A stretch of 64,000 nucleotides of DNA, taken from the NCBI RefSeq assembly GCF_027359595.1, contig NZ_CP114783.1:558001-622000 (forward strand). The letters run 5' to 3'. The notes beneath the pieces are model-generated. The model saw only the letters and a list, made by a program, of their open reading frames with translations. It ran no database searches and was not told the origin of the DNA. Numbering within the stretch: position 1 is the first letter of the stretch; the number at the start of each line of letters is the position of its first letter. Both the position numbers and the translations under genes were made by a program. Source of the stretch: Prochlorococcus marinus str. MIT 0912 (GTDB lineage Bacteria > Cyanobacteriota > Cyanobacteriia > PCC-6307 > Cyanobiaceae). This document shows, piece by piece, positions 23,955 to 34,400 of the stretch.

Positions 23955-26013
23955 TAGAACCATCCGCCACTTTCCGTTGCAGGAAAGAAACTCCTTCCGC
24001 CATCTGACGTTCCCAAGGGTCCTGAGATGTCATAGAGGGATTTCTACCTCTCTCCTCCTTAAACTTCAATGCCCGTTTAGCTAAATCACGAGCATCGTCT
24101 ATTGACATAGATATACGCTTGGAGGAGATAATTGAATGAATTTGCATCAAACTCTCTTCACTCATTGCCTTAGATAAAATCGAATAAGCTTCTCCAAAAG
24201 GATTAATTCGCTCAATCAAATCAATATTTAAATCTCTAACATCAGTAACGTATTTTCGTACACCCTCAATAAAAGCGGTATGAGAAATTTCTTTTTTGTT
24301 GTTTTCTACTGAAGTTGATTTTCCTAATCCTATTCCCTTTGCTTCTTGAGTCAAAACAAACTTAGCGATAGCACGTTGACGTGCAGCTTCTTGATCTTCT
24401 TCTGGAAGGTTAGGATACTTTTCTTTGACAATTTTCCCCATCTGGAGACTATTTAATTCCTCCGGTACGAGATTTTGATCAAATAGTCCACGCTCAACTA
24501 CTGATGGATCTTGAACAAATGTCGCAATAATTTCATCCAGATCATTCTCACAAACATTTTTACCCTCCTCACTTGTAGGTTCAACTAATCCGTTAATCTC
24601 TATTTCAACCTGACCAATCTTTTCATTAAAACCAACATTAGTTTTATTAGGATCATATCCATCCTCTCCATAATCAAAACCTTCGGTAGGTGAACTTCTA
24701 GAAATTTTAGGTTTAAAGTTAAAGCAAGGGGCAAGCACTTGCTCCATTAATAAGCTTGCCGCAATAGCCTTTAAGGTATCGTTAACAGCTTCTGTCACGG
24801 TTTGTTCAGAAGCATCCGGTTCTGCAATTAAATTAGTAAATCGAGCACTCTCTTTACCCGGAGCATCTCTTGTGGCACGACCAATAATTTGAACAACCTC
24901 GGTTAGGCTCGCACGATAACCAACAGTAAGTGCATGTTCGCACCAAATCCAATCAAACCCCTCCTTTGCCATTCCTAAGGCAATAATAATATCTACATGA
25001 TTTTTATTTTGTTTTTGGCTGGGATCTTTTAGGGAAGTTATTACCCGCTCACGTTTAGTAATATCATCGTCTACCAAATCAGCAATTTTGAGAGTAGTTC
25101 CATCCTTTCTTTTTATCAAAGTAAAGCCTGTATCTTTATCTAATCCATCAAATTCGCCAAGTTCTTCAAGGATGTGATCCACTTCACGAAGTTTATCTTT
25201 TGTACTTTCTCTAGAATTTACAGAAGGAATATGAATAATAGTTTTTTCTGTTGGATTTAAAACCTTCAAGATATCATCTGCGTAAAGACCTGAATAGAAA
25301 AAATAACCAATATCAAGTTGTTTAAGGTACTCGTAGCCATTTAGTTGTTCATAGTATGTAAACGTTACAGTCTCAAATTTTTCTTCATCTTGAGGCTTTA
25401 GAACTGGAACAGCATCCCCTCTAAAATATGAGCCAGTCATAGCAACAATATGAACTCGATCACGAGTAATGAATTTTGCTAGATGATTACCCAATTTATT
25501 ATCAGGATTCGCCGAGACATGATGGAACTCATCTATGGCGATTAGTCGATCATCAAATACTTCAATACCAAATTGATCGACTGCGAAACGGAAGGTTGCA
25601 TGTGTTAATACAACTACAGAATCATCACTATCTAAGAAGGCTTTAACTGCTTTAACTTTTCCACCATCTGAACCTGGAGCATCACATAGGTTTCTTTTAG
25701 GGCTGATCTTCCAGTCAGAAAAGAATCCAAACTTACTCAATGGTTCGTCATGAAAACTTGCACCAATGGATCGTTCCGGGACGACAATAATAGCCTGACG
25801 AATATTCTGATTATGAATTTTATCTAAAGCAATAAACATAAGTGCCCGACTTTTACCTGAAGCAGGAGGAGACTTAATCAGTAAGTATTGTTCACCTCTT
25901 TTGGAATAGGCACGCTCCTGCATTGGACGCATACCTAGTTCATTAGACTTTGTTGATTTTCCAGTACGAGCGTATGCAACAGATACAGATGGTATGGATT
26001 TTGTAGTAGTCAT
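23947..26013 (-). CDS. DEAD/DEAH-type helicase of the restriction-type operon (688 aa)
   Basis: Superfamily 2 motifs: Walker A variant PPASGKSR at 49-56, VLTHATFRF, DEFHH (motif II) at 161-165, AMTGSYFRGD (motif III) at 191-200 and QIIGRATRDAPG (motif VI) at 375-386. It resembles the translocase subunit of type III and related systems. Only two bases separate it from the methylase stop, so it is co-translated. It should couple ATP hydrolysis to movement along DNA between recognition (methylase) and cleavage (GIY-YIG protein). Confidence 0.85.
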   Translation of the reverse strand: MTTTKSIPSVSVAYARTGKSTKSNELGMRPMQERAYSKRGEQYLLIKSPPASGKSRALMFIALDKIHNQNIRQAIIVVPERSIGASFHDEPLSKFGFFSDWKISPKRNLCDAPGSDGGKVKAVKAFLDSDDSVVVLTHATFRFAVDQFGIEVFDDRLIAIDEFHHVSANPDNKLGNHLAKFITRDRVHIVAMTGSYFRGDAVPVLKPQDEEKFETVTFTYYEQLNGYEYLKQLDIGYFFYSGLYADDILKVLNPTEKTIIHIPSVNSRESTKDKLREVDHILEELGEFDGLDKDTGFTLIKRKDGTTLKIADLVDDDITKRERVITSLKDPSQKQNKNHVDIIIALGMAKEGFDWIWCEHALTVGYRASLTEVVQIIGRATRDAPGKESARFTNLIAEPDASEQTVTEAVNDTLKAIAASLLMEQVLAPCFNFKPKISRSSPTEGFDYGEDGYDPNKTNVGFNEKIGQVEIEINGLVEPTSEEGKNVCENDLDEIIATFVQDPSVVERGLFDQNLVPEELNSLQMGKIVKEKYPNLPEEDQEAARQRAIAKFVLTQEAKGIGLGKSTSVENNKKEISHTAFIEGVRKYVTDVRDLNIDLIERINPFGEAYSILSKAMSEESLMQIHSIISSKRISMSIDDARDLAKRALKFKEERGRNPSMTSQDPWERQMAEGVSFLQRKVADGSNA

Positions 26014-26015
26014 AA

Positions 26016-28790
26016 TTAGAATTTATCCTTAATATTATTTTTTGAGTATTTGAGAGAATTTGATTTAACATAAAGTTGGAATAACTTTTCCAACCTTTCT
26101 GTATCATTTTTAAAACAACGGCCAATATAAATTCGTTCCAAAACTTCATCATTTTGCTTGTGTGCGTTTAAAAGATCATCTGGCATTTGATTAACATCAT
26201 AAAGTTGAGAAATAGAAGTAGGAAAATAATTTTCGCGAGCCAGGAGAATATTCTCAGAACATCGACTTAACTCTATTTTATTCTTTTCTGTCAAGAAAGG
26301 GAGAGGGAAGGTGTTCCATCCCAATGTATTTGAATACCTAAGTCGAGTTTCTAATTTCCCACATACAACTGAAACCCATGTCATATGTAGACGAGAAGAT
26401 AAAATTGCAAAAGCCCACAACTGTGGTTCATATATTGCAAAAGCCGAATCTGAGATAATCGCTCCTTTTGACAATAGTCCAACAGGAATATAAGCTCTCA
26501 TTTCGCTCGACACCCGTGGAATAATAATTGCTGTTTCTCCTGGTCTCCCTTGTATTTGACGGAAGCGATATCCAAACTCTGCTGCTTGTCTAGTTTCCTT
26601 TGCTTTACTTAACGAACGAAATTTTGCAACACTATTGAATCTATCATTCAAACATGACAACTGATTTGCCTCAATTCTTTCATTATCGTCTACCCATATA
26701 CAAACCCTAGAAGTATTATTAATGAACTCTGCAGAGCCAAAATAAGGTTTTAGGAAATACTCGACTAAAGGTTCTTCCCTAACCATCCTACGCGCTTCTT
26801 CTTGTGAGACGATCAAGTTCCCTCCATCGGTAGCTTTATTGCCATAGATCATTGATGGTCTATCAGTCGGGTTCTTGGCAATCGGCTCTATATATATATC
26901 CTTAGCGGGTACAAGATATGGATTAATATTTTCAACAAGTTTTTCAAGAGTTTTTCCATCTTTACCTATTCCAAAAAGTTGATATTTACGTCTCAATTCT
27001 TTTGATAAACCAAGGATAACTACCGTTACACCAGCATTCTTGGCTGCCAAATTACTCCATTTGAATGATGTATATGCAAAGAAAATTTTAATATCATTCT
27101 TGAGAATAAGTGGCCAAAACATTGGAACTAATTGACCTTGACAAATAGAGTTTGTAGAGACAAAGGCTACTTTTGAATCATTATTCTGGATATATTCATT
27201 AGCTTTAAAGAACCATCCCATTACATAATCAAATGATTTCAAATATTTTGATCGCCCTTCAAAAAGGGCTTTTAGGTCTGCCTTCTGATCATCAGTTTGT
27301 GAACTTAAACCAACATACGGAGGGTTCCCACAAATGTATGTCTCTCCACCATCATTTTTAAAAGAAATATCGCCTCTATCATCTGAGATATCAAATAAAT
27401 TATCTCCAAGTTTTTGTGAATCTCTACCTTTATTAGGACAAAGAGTTGACCAATTAAGACGTAAAGCATTCCCACAAGTAATCCAGTTATTAGCCTCAAG
27501 GGGAAGAAACTCAACAAGAGCCTCTTTTTGACCAAGATATAGAACATTACATTGATACTCAGCAATAATCAGTGCAAGTCTTGCAATTTCAGTAGAAAAA
27601 TTTCTTATTTCTATTCCTCTGAAATTTGTCAATGGGATATCAGACTTTCGTCCGATCTCATTTCTTCGACGATTAACTTCATCTTCAATATTTCTCATTT
27701 CTTTATATGCAATCACAAGAAAATTCCCAGAACCACAAGCCGGATCAAATACTCTTATTTTCGATATTCTTTTGCGAAGATTAATAAGCTTTCGATCATT
27801 ATCTCCAGAAGATTGAAGTTGACTTCTTAGATCATCAAGAAAAAGAGGATTCAATACTTTAAGAATATTCGGTAAACTTGTGTAATGCATTCCAAGGAAA
27901 CCTCTTTCTTCTTCATCGGCGATCACTTGAATCATGGAACCAAAAATATCAGGATTAATCTTTTTCCAATCAAGATTCCCAATATGAATTAGATAAGAAC
28001 GAGCGATCTTGCTAAAAAAAGGCACTTCAAAACTACCTGAAAAAAGCCCGCCGTTGACGTATGGAAAAACATCCGCCCATCGAGGAATCAAAGCTTCTTG
28101 GCGACTATCTTTAGGTATATTCATTGATCTAAATACTTCTGAGATGATCTCAGAAGTATTAGATGAATCTTTTTCACTCATCTGTTCTATTGTTTTTGTA
28201 AAAGATATCTCAGGTCCAAAAATGTCAGTATCTTCAGCAAAGAAACAAAAAATAATTCGTGCCATAAAATGATTCATTTCCTCTCTTCTCTCACTCGCTC
28301 CCCAATCAGGGTTCTCTTTAAGCAGCTCAACATAGAGTTTGTTTAGCCTTCCTGTTGCCCTTACGTCAAAAGCGTTCTCATTGATTTGTTTAACACTTGA
28401 AATACCTGCAAGAGAAAGAAAAAAGCCGAAATGATCAGGGAAATTGGAATACTCACAAGAAATAAAATCACCAGTATTTAGATCTTCAGCTTGAAGTTCT
28501 TTACCATCAGTCGCTAAAACATACTTAACCTTATTCTTCTTAGTCGCTAAGCTCTCTTTAAGAGCAAAGATAGATGTATTAACTTTGCCCACAGCACACA
28601 CAGAAATATGAATATTGTTTCTTAATAAAATTCCTCCTAAATCAGATTTATTAGAAATACCAGTTCGCAGCTTTTTTATAGTTGTTGATTTAATACCAAA
28701 GGCACTCAAAAAATCATAAGAAAAAGTATTTGCATCAAAAGGTTGTGTTGCTAAAGAAGAGACTTCTTCCTCGATTTCAACAGCATTCAT
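26016..28790 (-). CDS. N6-adenine DNA methyltransferase, MmeI-like (924 aa)
   Basis: Motif I FDPACGSGNFLVIAYKEM starts at about residue 348, and the catalytic NPPY is at 489-492 (CGNPPYVG). The helical region before it (MARIIFCFFAEDTDIFG, GMHYTSLPNILKVLNPLF) and the region after (FDYVMGWFFKANEYI, SICQGQL) match the order in MmeI/type IIL-like enzymes. The C-terminal part should hold target recognition. I see no N-terminal PD-(D/E)xK motif, consistent with the nuclease being a separate gene. First gene of the operon; it would modify host DNA and specify the site. Confidence 0.85.
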   Translation of the reverse strand: MNAVEIEEEVSSLATQPFDANTFSYDFLSAFGIKSTTIKKLRTGISNKSDLGGILLRNNIHISVCAVGKVNTSIFALKESLATKKNKVKYVLATDGKELQAEDLNTGDFISCEYSNFPDHFGFFLSLAGISSVKQINENAFDVRATGRLNKLYVELLKENPDWGASERREEMNHFMARIIFCFFAEDTDIFGPEISFTKTIEQMSEKDSSNTSEIISEVFRSMNIPKDSRQEALIPRWADVFPYVNGGLFSGSFEVPFFSKIARSYLIHIGNLDWKKINPDIFGSMIQVIADEEERGFLGMHYTSLPNILKVLNPLFLDDLRSQLQSSGDNDRKLINLRKRISKIRVFDPACGSGNFLVIAYKEMRNIEDEVNRRRNEIGRKSDIPLTNFRGIEIRNFSTEIARLALIIAEYQCNVLYLGQKEALVEFLPLEANNWITCGNALRLNWSTLCPNKGRDSQKLGDNLFDISDDRGDISFKNDGGETYICGNPPYVGLSSQTDDQKADLKALFEGRSKYLKSFDYVMGWFFKANEYIQNNDSKVAFVSTNSICQGQLVPMFWPLILKNDIKIFFAYTSFKWSNLAAKNAGVTVVILGLSKELRRKYQLFGIGKDGKTLEKLVENINPYLVPAKDIYIEPIAKNPTDRPSMIYGNKATDGGNLIVSQEEARRMVREEPLVEYFLKPYFGSAEFINNTSRVCIWVDDNERIEANQLSCLNDRFNSVAKFRSLSKAKETRQAAEFGYRFRQIQGRPGETAIIIPRVSSEMRAYIPVGLLSKGAIISDSAFAIYEPQLWAFAILSSRLHMTWVSVVCGKLETRLRYSNTLGWNTFPLPFLTEKNKIELSRCSENILLARENYFPTSISQLYDVNQMPDDLLNAHKQNDEVLERIYIGRCFKNDTERLEKLFQLYVKSNSLKYSKNNIKDKF

Positions 28791-29123
28791 AAGAAAATTA
28801 ATTTCTCCTAATAAATCAATATATTACTTTTATTGAACATTCTATAAAAGATAGTCGCAAATAATTTCAGAGATTAATTAAATCTTACGCTGAAATCATT
28901 TCCCAGTTGGATTAAAGCCAGCAAAAACAAAATAGTACATTCGACCTCTTGCGAGCCCAATCAAGATATTGCACAATCAGGAACCAACTCACAAATCGGC
29001 ACAACATCTAATGATGTACCGATGGGAAGCGAAATACCAGTTCCTTGGTCAATCACAGAAAGCCAGAGATTCATCTAATTGAATTGATTTTTCGCTAGAT
29101 ACAACTCCTCACAATTGAATCCA
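28791..29123. other. Gap between the restriction operon and the SIMPL gene
   Basis: Holds the probable divergent promoters. A plus-strand frame without a start codon ends near 29076 (GTTSNDVPMGSEIPVPW) and may be a protein remnant. No gene is supported. Confidence 0.4.
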
Positions 29124-29915
29124 ATGAAAGTTCTATCTCTCATAAGAGCTTTACCTTTTAATGCGCTTGAAATTATTCGACGCACTCCTCCTCTAGTTTT
29201 TGCCACAACAGTTTTATCAATTGGTGGGCTTATTGGATTTACAAGTGCATCAAAGATTTTAGTTGACGGTCTAAAACTTGCGGCGAACACAATCACAGTT
29301 ACTGGAGCTAGTACAGAACGAATAGAAAGTGATTTTGCAAAATGGGACATCAAGGTTGAAACGATAGGAAATTCTCAGATTGATTCATATAAAAAACACA
29401 AAGTATCTATCGAAAAAACAATGACTTTCCTAGATCGTTATGACGTCAATAACAATGACTACCAATCAGTTGCTCTATTACCTGCCTCAACCTCAAAAGA
29501 AATAAACAAAAACCCTAAAACAGGTGAAATAATTTCTAAGAAATGGGTCACTACTCAATGGATCGAAATTGAAAGCAATGATGTTTTTAATATTGATCAA
29601 ACATATAGACAAATGAGTGAATTACTTGGTAAAGGAGTTCTTGTAAGGCCAAGTCGACCAGAATTTACATACACAAAACTCCCAGCCAAACGAGTAGATA
29701 TGCTTGCAAAAGCTACAAAGGATGCACATACAAGAGCTGAAGCTATTGTCTATCAAACGGGTTCAGAACTTGGCAGTGTAAGAAAGGTTAATACTGGCGT
29801 ATTTCAAATCACAGTACCGAACTCAACAAGAGTGAGTAGTTGGGGGTCTTACGACACAAGCACAATCAAAAAAGACATCACTGCTGTGATGGGAGTCACA
29901 TTCGAAGTCAATTAA
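29124..29915 (+). CDS. SIMPL-domain (DUF541) protein (263 aa)
   Basis: One N-terminal membrane segment (LVFATTVLSIGGLIGFTSA), then a SIMPL domain: NTITVTGASTERIESDFAKW near the start and ARAEAI-type motif HTRAEAIVYQTGSELGSVRKV near the end. Periplasm-facing lipid- or envelope-associated family of unknown reaction. ATG chosen over a TTG nine bases upstream. Confidence 0.8.
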   Translation: MKVLSLIRALPFNALEIIRRTPPLVFATTVLSIGGLIGFTSASKILVDGLKLAANTITVTGASTERIESDFAKWDIKVETIGNSQIDSYKKHKVSIEKTMTFLDRYDVNNNDYQSVALLPASTSKEINKNPKTGEIISKKWVTTQWIEIESNDVFNIDQTYRQMSELLGKGVLVRPSRPEFTYTKLPAKRVDMLAKATKDAHTRAEAIVYQTGSELGSVRKVNTGVFQITVPNSTRVSSWGSYDTSTIKKDITAVMGVTFEVN

Positions 29916-29948
29916 TAAGACGTTGTAAAAAATACTAAAAAAGAAAGT

Positions 29949-30131
29949 TTGAAAGCATATTCATTTAGACATCGCTACTCCAAACAATCCCATGCTCAGG
30001 GTTTTCCAGTTGCCAATATTGCCTCAGCGATGGGCCACACAGTTGAAGTACACCTCCAGAATTATGCAAGGTTTACTCCAGATGCAACAACTGATCTCTA
30101 TGCAAAATCAAACAAAGTAAAAGCGGCTTAG
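29949..30131 (+). pseudogene. C-terminal fragment of a tyrosine integrase
   Basis: Encodes AYSFRHRYSKQSHAQGFPVA, ASAMGHTVEVHLQNYARFTP: the second Arg, the GH histidine and the tyrosine of the catalytic domain. The first Arg and the whole N-terminal part are missing. Different from the integrase at 4414-5660, so a second element once sat here. Confidence 0.8.
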
Positions 30132-30199
30132 TAACTTTGCTTACAGCAAGAAGATGAAGTGAACTAGATCGGCTAGAAAGGTTAAAAGAATAATTTTAA

Positions 30200-31036
30200 A
30201 TGCGCCGTCTACTAATACTTCCATTGCTTCTTGGTGTTTCTTTACCTGTATTGGCTGATCTTGGAGATGCTGAAGTCAGCGTGGAGGAGGTCGTTAATAC
30301 CGAGCAAAAAAGTAATCAATTGCTGCTTAATCCATCTAATACTGTTTATGAGGGTTTTTGTGGGGAAGTATCAAAAGAAGATAAGACTGAGTGCCTAATT
30401 CAATTTAAAAATGGTCTATTAACAGTTAATGAGGGGAAAGGTTTAGAACTAAAAAAAATAAAAGACATTAAATATGAAATTATTGGCAACTGGGGTTTTA
30501 TGGGTACTCAGTATTGGTGGTATCAATACACTTTTATTTACGAATCGGATAAAGAAAGAACAGAGGCAGACAATAATTCCCTATGGCCACTCAAAATGCC
30601 ATGGGATTCGACTAAAGAATTAAAAGCTGCAAAAATCACGCTTCAGCATGGAACAAGAGGAGGTTACCGAGCTGCTATGAACTTTCAAGATGATATAGAG
30701 ACCTGGATTGGAGGATCATTATGGATAAAATGCACAGGCGCAGTTCCGCTTGGTGGTGCGACAAAAAGATGTGATGACAGAACGAACTCGTACGATCCTG
30801 CTGCACGAGCAAGAGCTATAAGTGGTGCATTGGCTCCTTTAAATAATGCACTTCAACAAAGAAATAACTACATCTTTACTCCTACATCCCCAAACAACTA
30901 TGGATCGAATAGCCCTGCCTCACAAGATTATCAAAATCATTTAAAACAAAATCAACAATTCAATCAACAACAATATCAAAGACATACAGACTCAATGCAA
31001 GATTTCCGCATACGTCAACTTGAATCTGGTTATTAA
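30200..31036 (+). CDS. Secreted protein with Gln/Asn-rich tail (278 aa)
   Basis: A signal peptide (MRRLLILPLLLGVSLPVLA) is followed by a globular part with four Cys (GFCGEVSKEDKTECL, WIKCTGAVPLGGATKRCDD) and a low-complexity tail (NHLKQNQQFNQQQYQRH). Periplasmic or exported. Not recognised. Small secreted proteins with similar signal peptides occur at 36521-37420. Confidence 0.7.
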   Translation: MRRLLILPLLLGVSLPVLADLGDAEVSVEEVVNTEQKSNQLLLNPSNTVYEGFCGEVSKEDKTECLIQFKNGLLTVNEGKGLELKKIKDIKYEIIGNWGFMGTQYWWYQYTFIYESDKERTEADNNSLWPLKMPWDSTKELKAAKITLQHGTRGGYRAAMNFQDDIETWIGGSLWIKCTGAVPLGGATKRCDDRTNSYDPAARARAISGALAPLNNALQQRNNYIFTPTSPNNYGSNSPASQDYQNHLKQNQQFNQQQYQRHTDSMQDFRIRQLESGY

Positions 31037-31054
31037 TCTTCCATGAAACGCTTA

Positions 31055-31277
31055 CTACTTCTACTTTCGACTGAACAGTTTCTAGTTGCTCAAGAAATAC
31101 ATCACCTTTGGATACTGATTCTGCTAAGCGATAACAAAATGCAGATTTAACACTTCCTTTATCACCTGCTAGCAAGACAGCTGCACCCTTAGCACCGAAG
31201 GAATCAACAATCCACTCTGTTGGTTTTTTGTTTTTTAGAAGTTCATCAACTGGCGTTGGGACTTTTCCTACTAACAC
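31055..31277 (-). pseudogene. N-terminal fragment of a P-loop ATPase (replication-helicase-like)
   Basis: Reads TEWIVDSFGAKGAAVLLAGD then KGSVKSAFCYRLAESVSKGD, the start of a RecA/AAA_25 fold as in plasmid and satellite RepA-like helicases. The P-loop is GDKGSVKS, with Val in place of the last conserved Gly. The frame is lost after about 74 residues and runs into the neighbouring gene. Remnant of a mobile-element replication protein (inference). Confidence 0.55.
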
Positions 31278-31483
31278 CCACCATCTTCATATTCTATTTA
31301 TTAATTTAAGAAACATATATTCTTTGTATCAAGCTAGACAATCTAGTGTTGACTAGAAATAATTAATCAGAATTGAATTAGCAATTTATTATTCATGAGA
31401 TTCTTACTAGCATTAATCCAGCAGGTAAGATGCAATCTGGCTAATAATCATAAGTCTCTCTTCCCAAGAAAAGACTGATATTT

Positions 31484-34400
31484 ATGAGTTCGCCAAAGCT
31501 TGTAAAAGATATTTATTTAGGTTCTGGGAGTTCAAGTCCAAGAGTTCTAGGGGCTTTTGGATCAAGCCTTTATTTCTTTGCTAACGACAATGTTCACGGC
31601 TACGAACTCTGGAAGACAGATGGCACAGAGTCTGGGACCGTTATGGTCAAAGATATCAATACAGGTGTAGGCGATTCCTTAGATACGAGTTTCTGGTTGA
31701 ATCGTGATCCAAATCTAGAGTCTGTAGGGTCAACACTCTATTTCGGGGCAAAAAATGATTTTGGGCAAATACATCTCTGGAAGACAGATGGAACAGAAGC
31801 GGGAACGGTAAGGGTAAAAAATTTTGGAACAGGTACTAGCCCTCACAATCTCACTGCTGTGGGGAATACCCTTTATTTTAGTTTTGATGATGGAACTCAC
31901 TCCTTCGAGCTATGGAAAACAGATGGAACAGAATCTGGAACACTTTTAGTAAAAGATATTAATCAACGACCAGGTCATTCAACACCTAGCAATCTAACAG
32001 TTATTGGTAATACTCTTTATTTTACTGCTTATGATGGTATTAACGGTACAGAAATATGGAAAACAGATGGTACCGACGCAGGTACTGTCCTAGTTAAAGA
32101 CATTTATTCTGGATCTGGCAGCTCATTTCCAGACTCTCTAACCGCAGTTGGTAATACGCTTTATCTTACTGCTAATGATGGTATTAACGGGACAGAATTA
32201 TGGAAGACTGACGGGACAGAATCTGGAACCATTGAAGTGGCTACTTATCCCATTAATGGTTCGGGATACTTTCCTGTCATGTCACAAAGTGAGTTGACTT
32301 CATTTGGTAATGCACTTTACTTCTCTGGTCAATCACTTTATGAAGGGACAGAACTTTGGAAAACTGATGGAACAATATACAGCAGGGTCAAAGATATTGA
32401 TACTAGCTACGGACATTATTATGGCTCGTTTCCACAGTCACTTACAGTTGTTGGCAATACTCTTTATTTTACGGCAGGAACAGGATACTCATACAATACA
32501 GTTAATAGAGAGCTTTGGAAAACAGATGGCACAGAAGCTGGTACTGTCTTAGTTAAAGATATCTATCCTGGCTCAGATGGTTCAAATCCTTCTAATCTAA
32601 CGGGAGTTGGTAATACACTTTATTTCACAGCTAATGATGGTACTAACGGGACAGAATTATGGAAGACTGACGGGACAGAAGCAGGTACTGTCTTAGTTCA
32701 AAACCTTACAGCTGGTAATGGTAATTCGGTTCTAAGCGATATGACCGCTATTGGAGATACTCTTTATTTTACGTACAATAACGGTAGTAATGGTATAGAA
32801 CTTTGGAGCCTTGGACCTAACAACACTCCAGCAGATATAGGCATTACATCCTCAAGCTTTAACGAAAATATTGCAGCAGGTTCAACTGTCTCAAACTTAA
32901 CGACAACTGATAGTGATATAGGAAATAGTCATACCTACACATTGGTGAATGGTATTGGATCAACTGATAACAGTGCTTTTACGATTTCTGGAAATAGCCT
33001 AAAGATTAAGGCTTCTCCTGATTATGAAACCAAATCCTCCTATTCCATTCGAGTGCAAACTGATGATGGTGAGGGAGGAACTTATCAAAAAGCTATCAAT
33101 CTCGCAGTCAATGATCTCAACGCACCAACCGGAATATCCCTAACAGCATCATCCTTTGATGAAAATATCAATGCCAACTCAACAATTGCAGTTCTCGCAA
33201 GTACCGATGCTGATGCAACTGATAGTCATACTTACTCTTTAATTAATGGCACTGGAGATACCGATAACAACGCATTCATAATTGATGGATCATCCTTGAA
33301 AATCAAAGCTTCTCCTGACTATGAAACTAAATCTTCTTACAATATTAGACTTAAAACGCTCGATAGTGGTGGTAAGAATTTTGACAATAGCTTTACTCTT
33401 TTAGTCAATAATTTAAATGATTCTCCAACAGACATTGTCTTAGATAGCAATCAATTTAATGAGAACATTAATTCTTATACAACTGTTTCTACATTATCAA
33501 CAATTGATCAAGACGACTCAGATTCACATATCTACTCTTTAGTTAATGGTGTTGGAGATAGTGATAATTCTTTCGTCAAGATTGACGGAAATCAATTAAA
33601 TATTAAAGCTTCTCCAAATTACGAAACAAAATCCTCATACAACATCCGCTTAAAAACTACAGATGCTGCAGGCGAAAGTATTGAAAAAGCTTTCACTCTC
33701 TCGGTGAATGATTTAAATGACATCCCAACCGCAATTGCGTTAAGTAGCGCAAGCTTTAATGAAAATATTGCAGGAGGATCAACCGTTGCAACCGTATCAA
33801 CAACTGATCCAGATAGCTCAGATACACATACTTACTCTCTAACTACTGGTACAGGTTCAGGTGATAATGCGTCGTTTAGCATTGATGGGAATCAACTCAA
33901 AATCATAGCTTCTCCAGACTACGAGGCAAAATCTTCTTACAACATCAGAGTCAAAACTCTAGATAATGGTGGTGAATCCTATGAGAAAACATTCACTTTC
34001 TCAGTCAATGATCTGAATGCTCCAACCTCAATATCCCTAACAGCATCATCCTTTGATGAAAATATCAATGCCAACTCAACGATTGCAATTCTCACGAGTA
34101 CCGATGCTGATGCAACTGATACTCATACTTTCTCTTTCATCAATGGTAATGGTGATACAGATAACAACGCATTCATCATTGATGGATCATCCTTAAAAAT
34201 CAAAGCTTCTCCTGACTACGAAACTCAATCGACTTACAACATCCGTCTACAAAGTAAAGATAGTGGTGGTGAGACTTATGAAAAAGGTCTTATCCTGTCC
34301 GTCAATGATGTGATCATTGATGATCCCAATGACTTTAAGCCCACTATAACGGGAAGTGCAGGTGATGACACCATTCAAACTACGATTGGGAATGATGCTA

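Noticed and set aside
29100..29114. ACTCCTCACA resembling the Yfr1 core
   Set aside because: Only a partial match directly before the SIMPL gene, without the flanking stem-loops of Yfr1.
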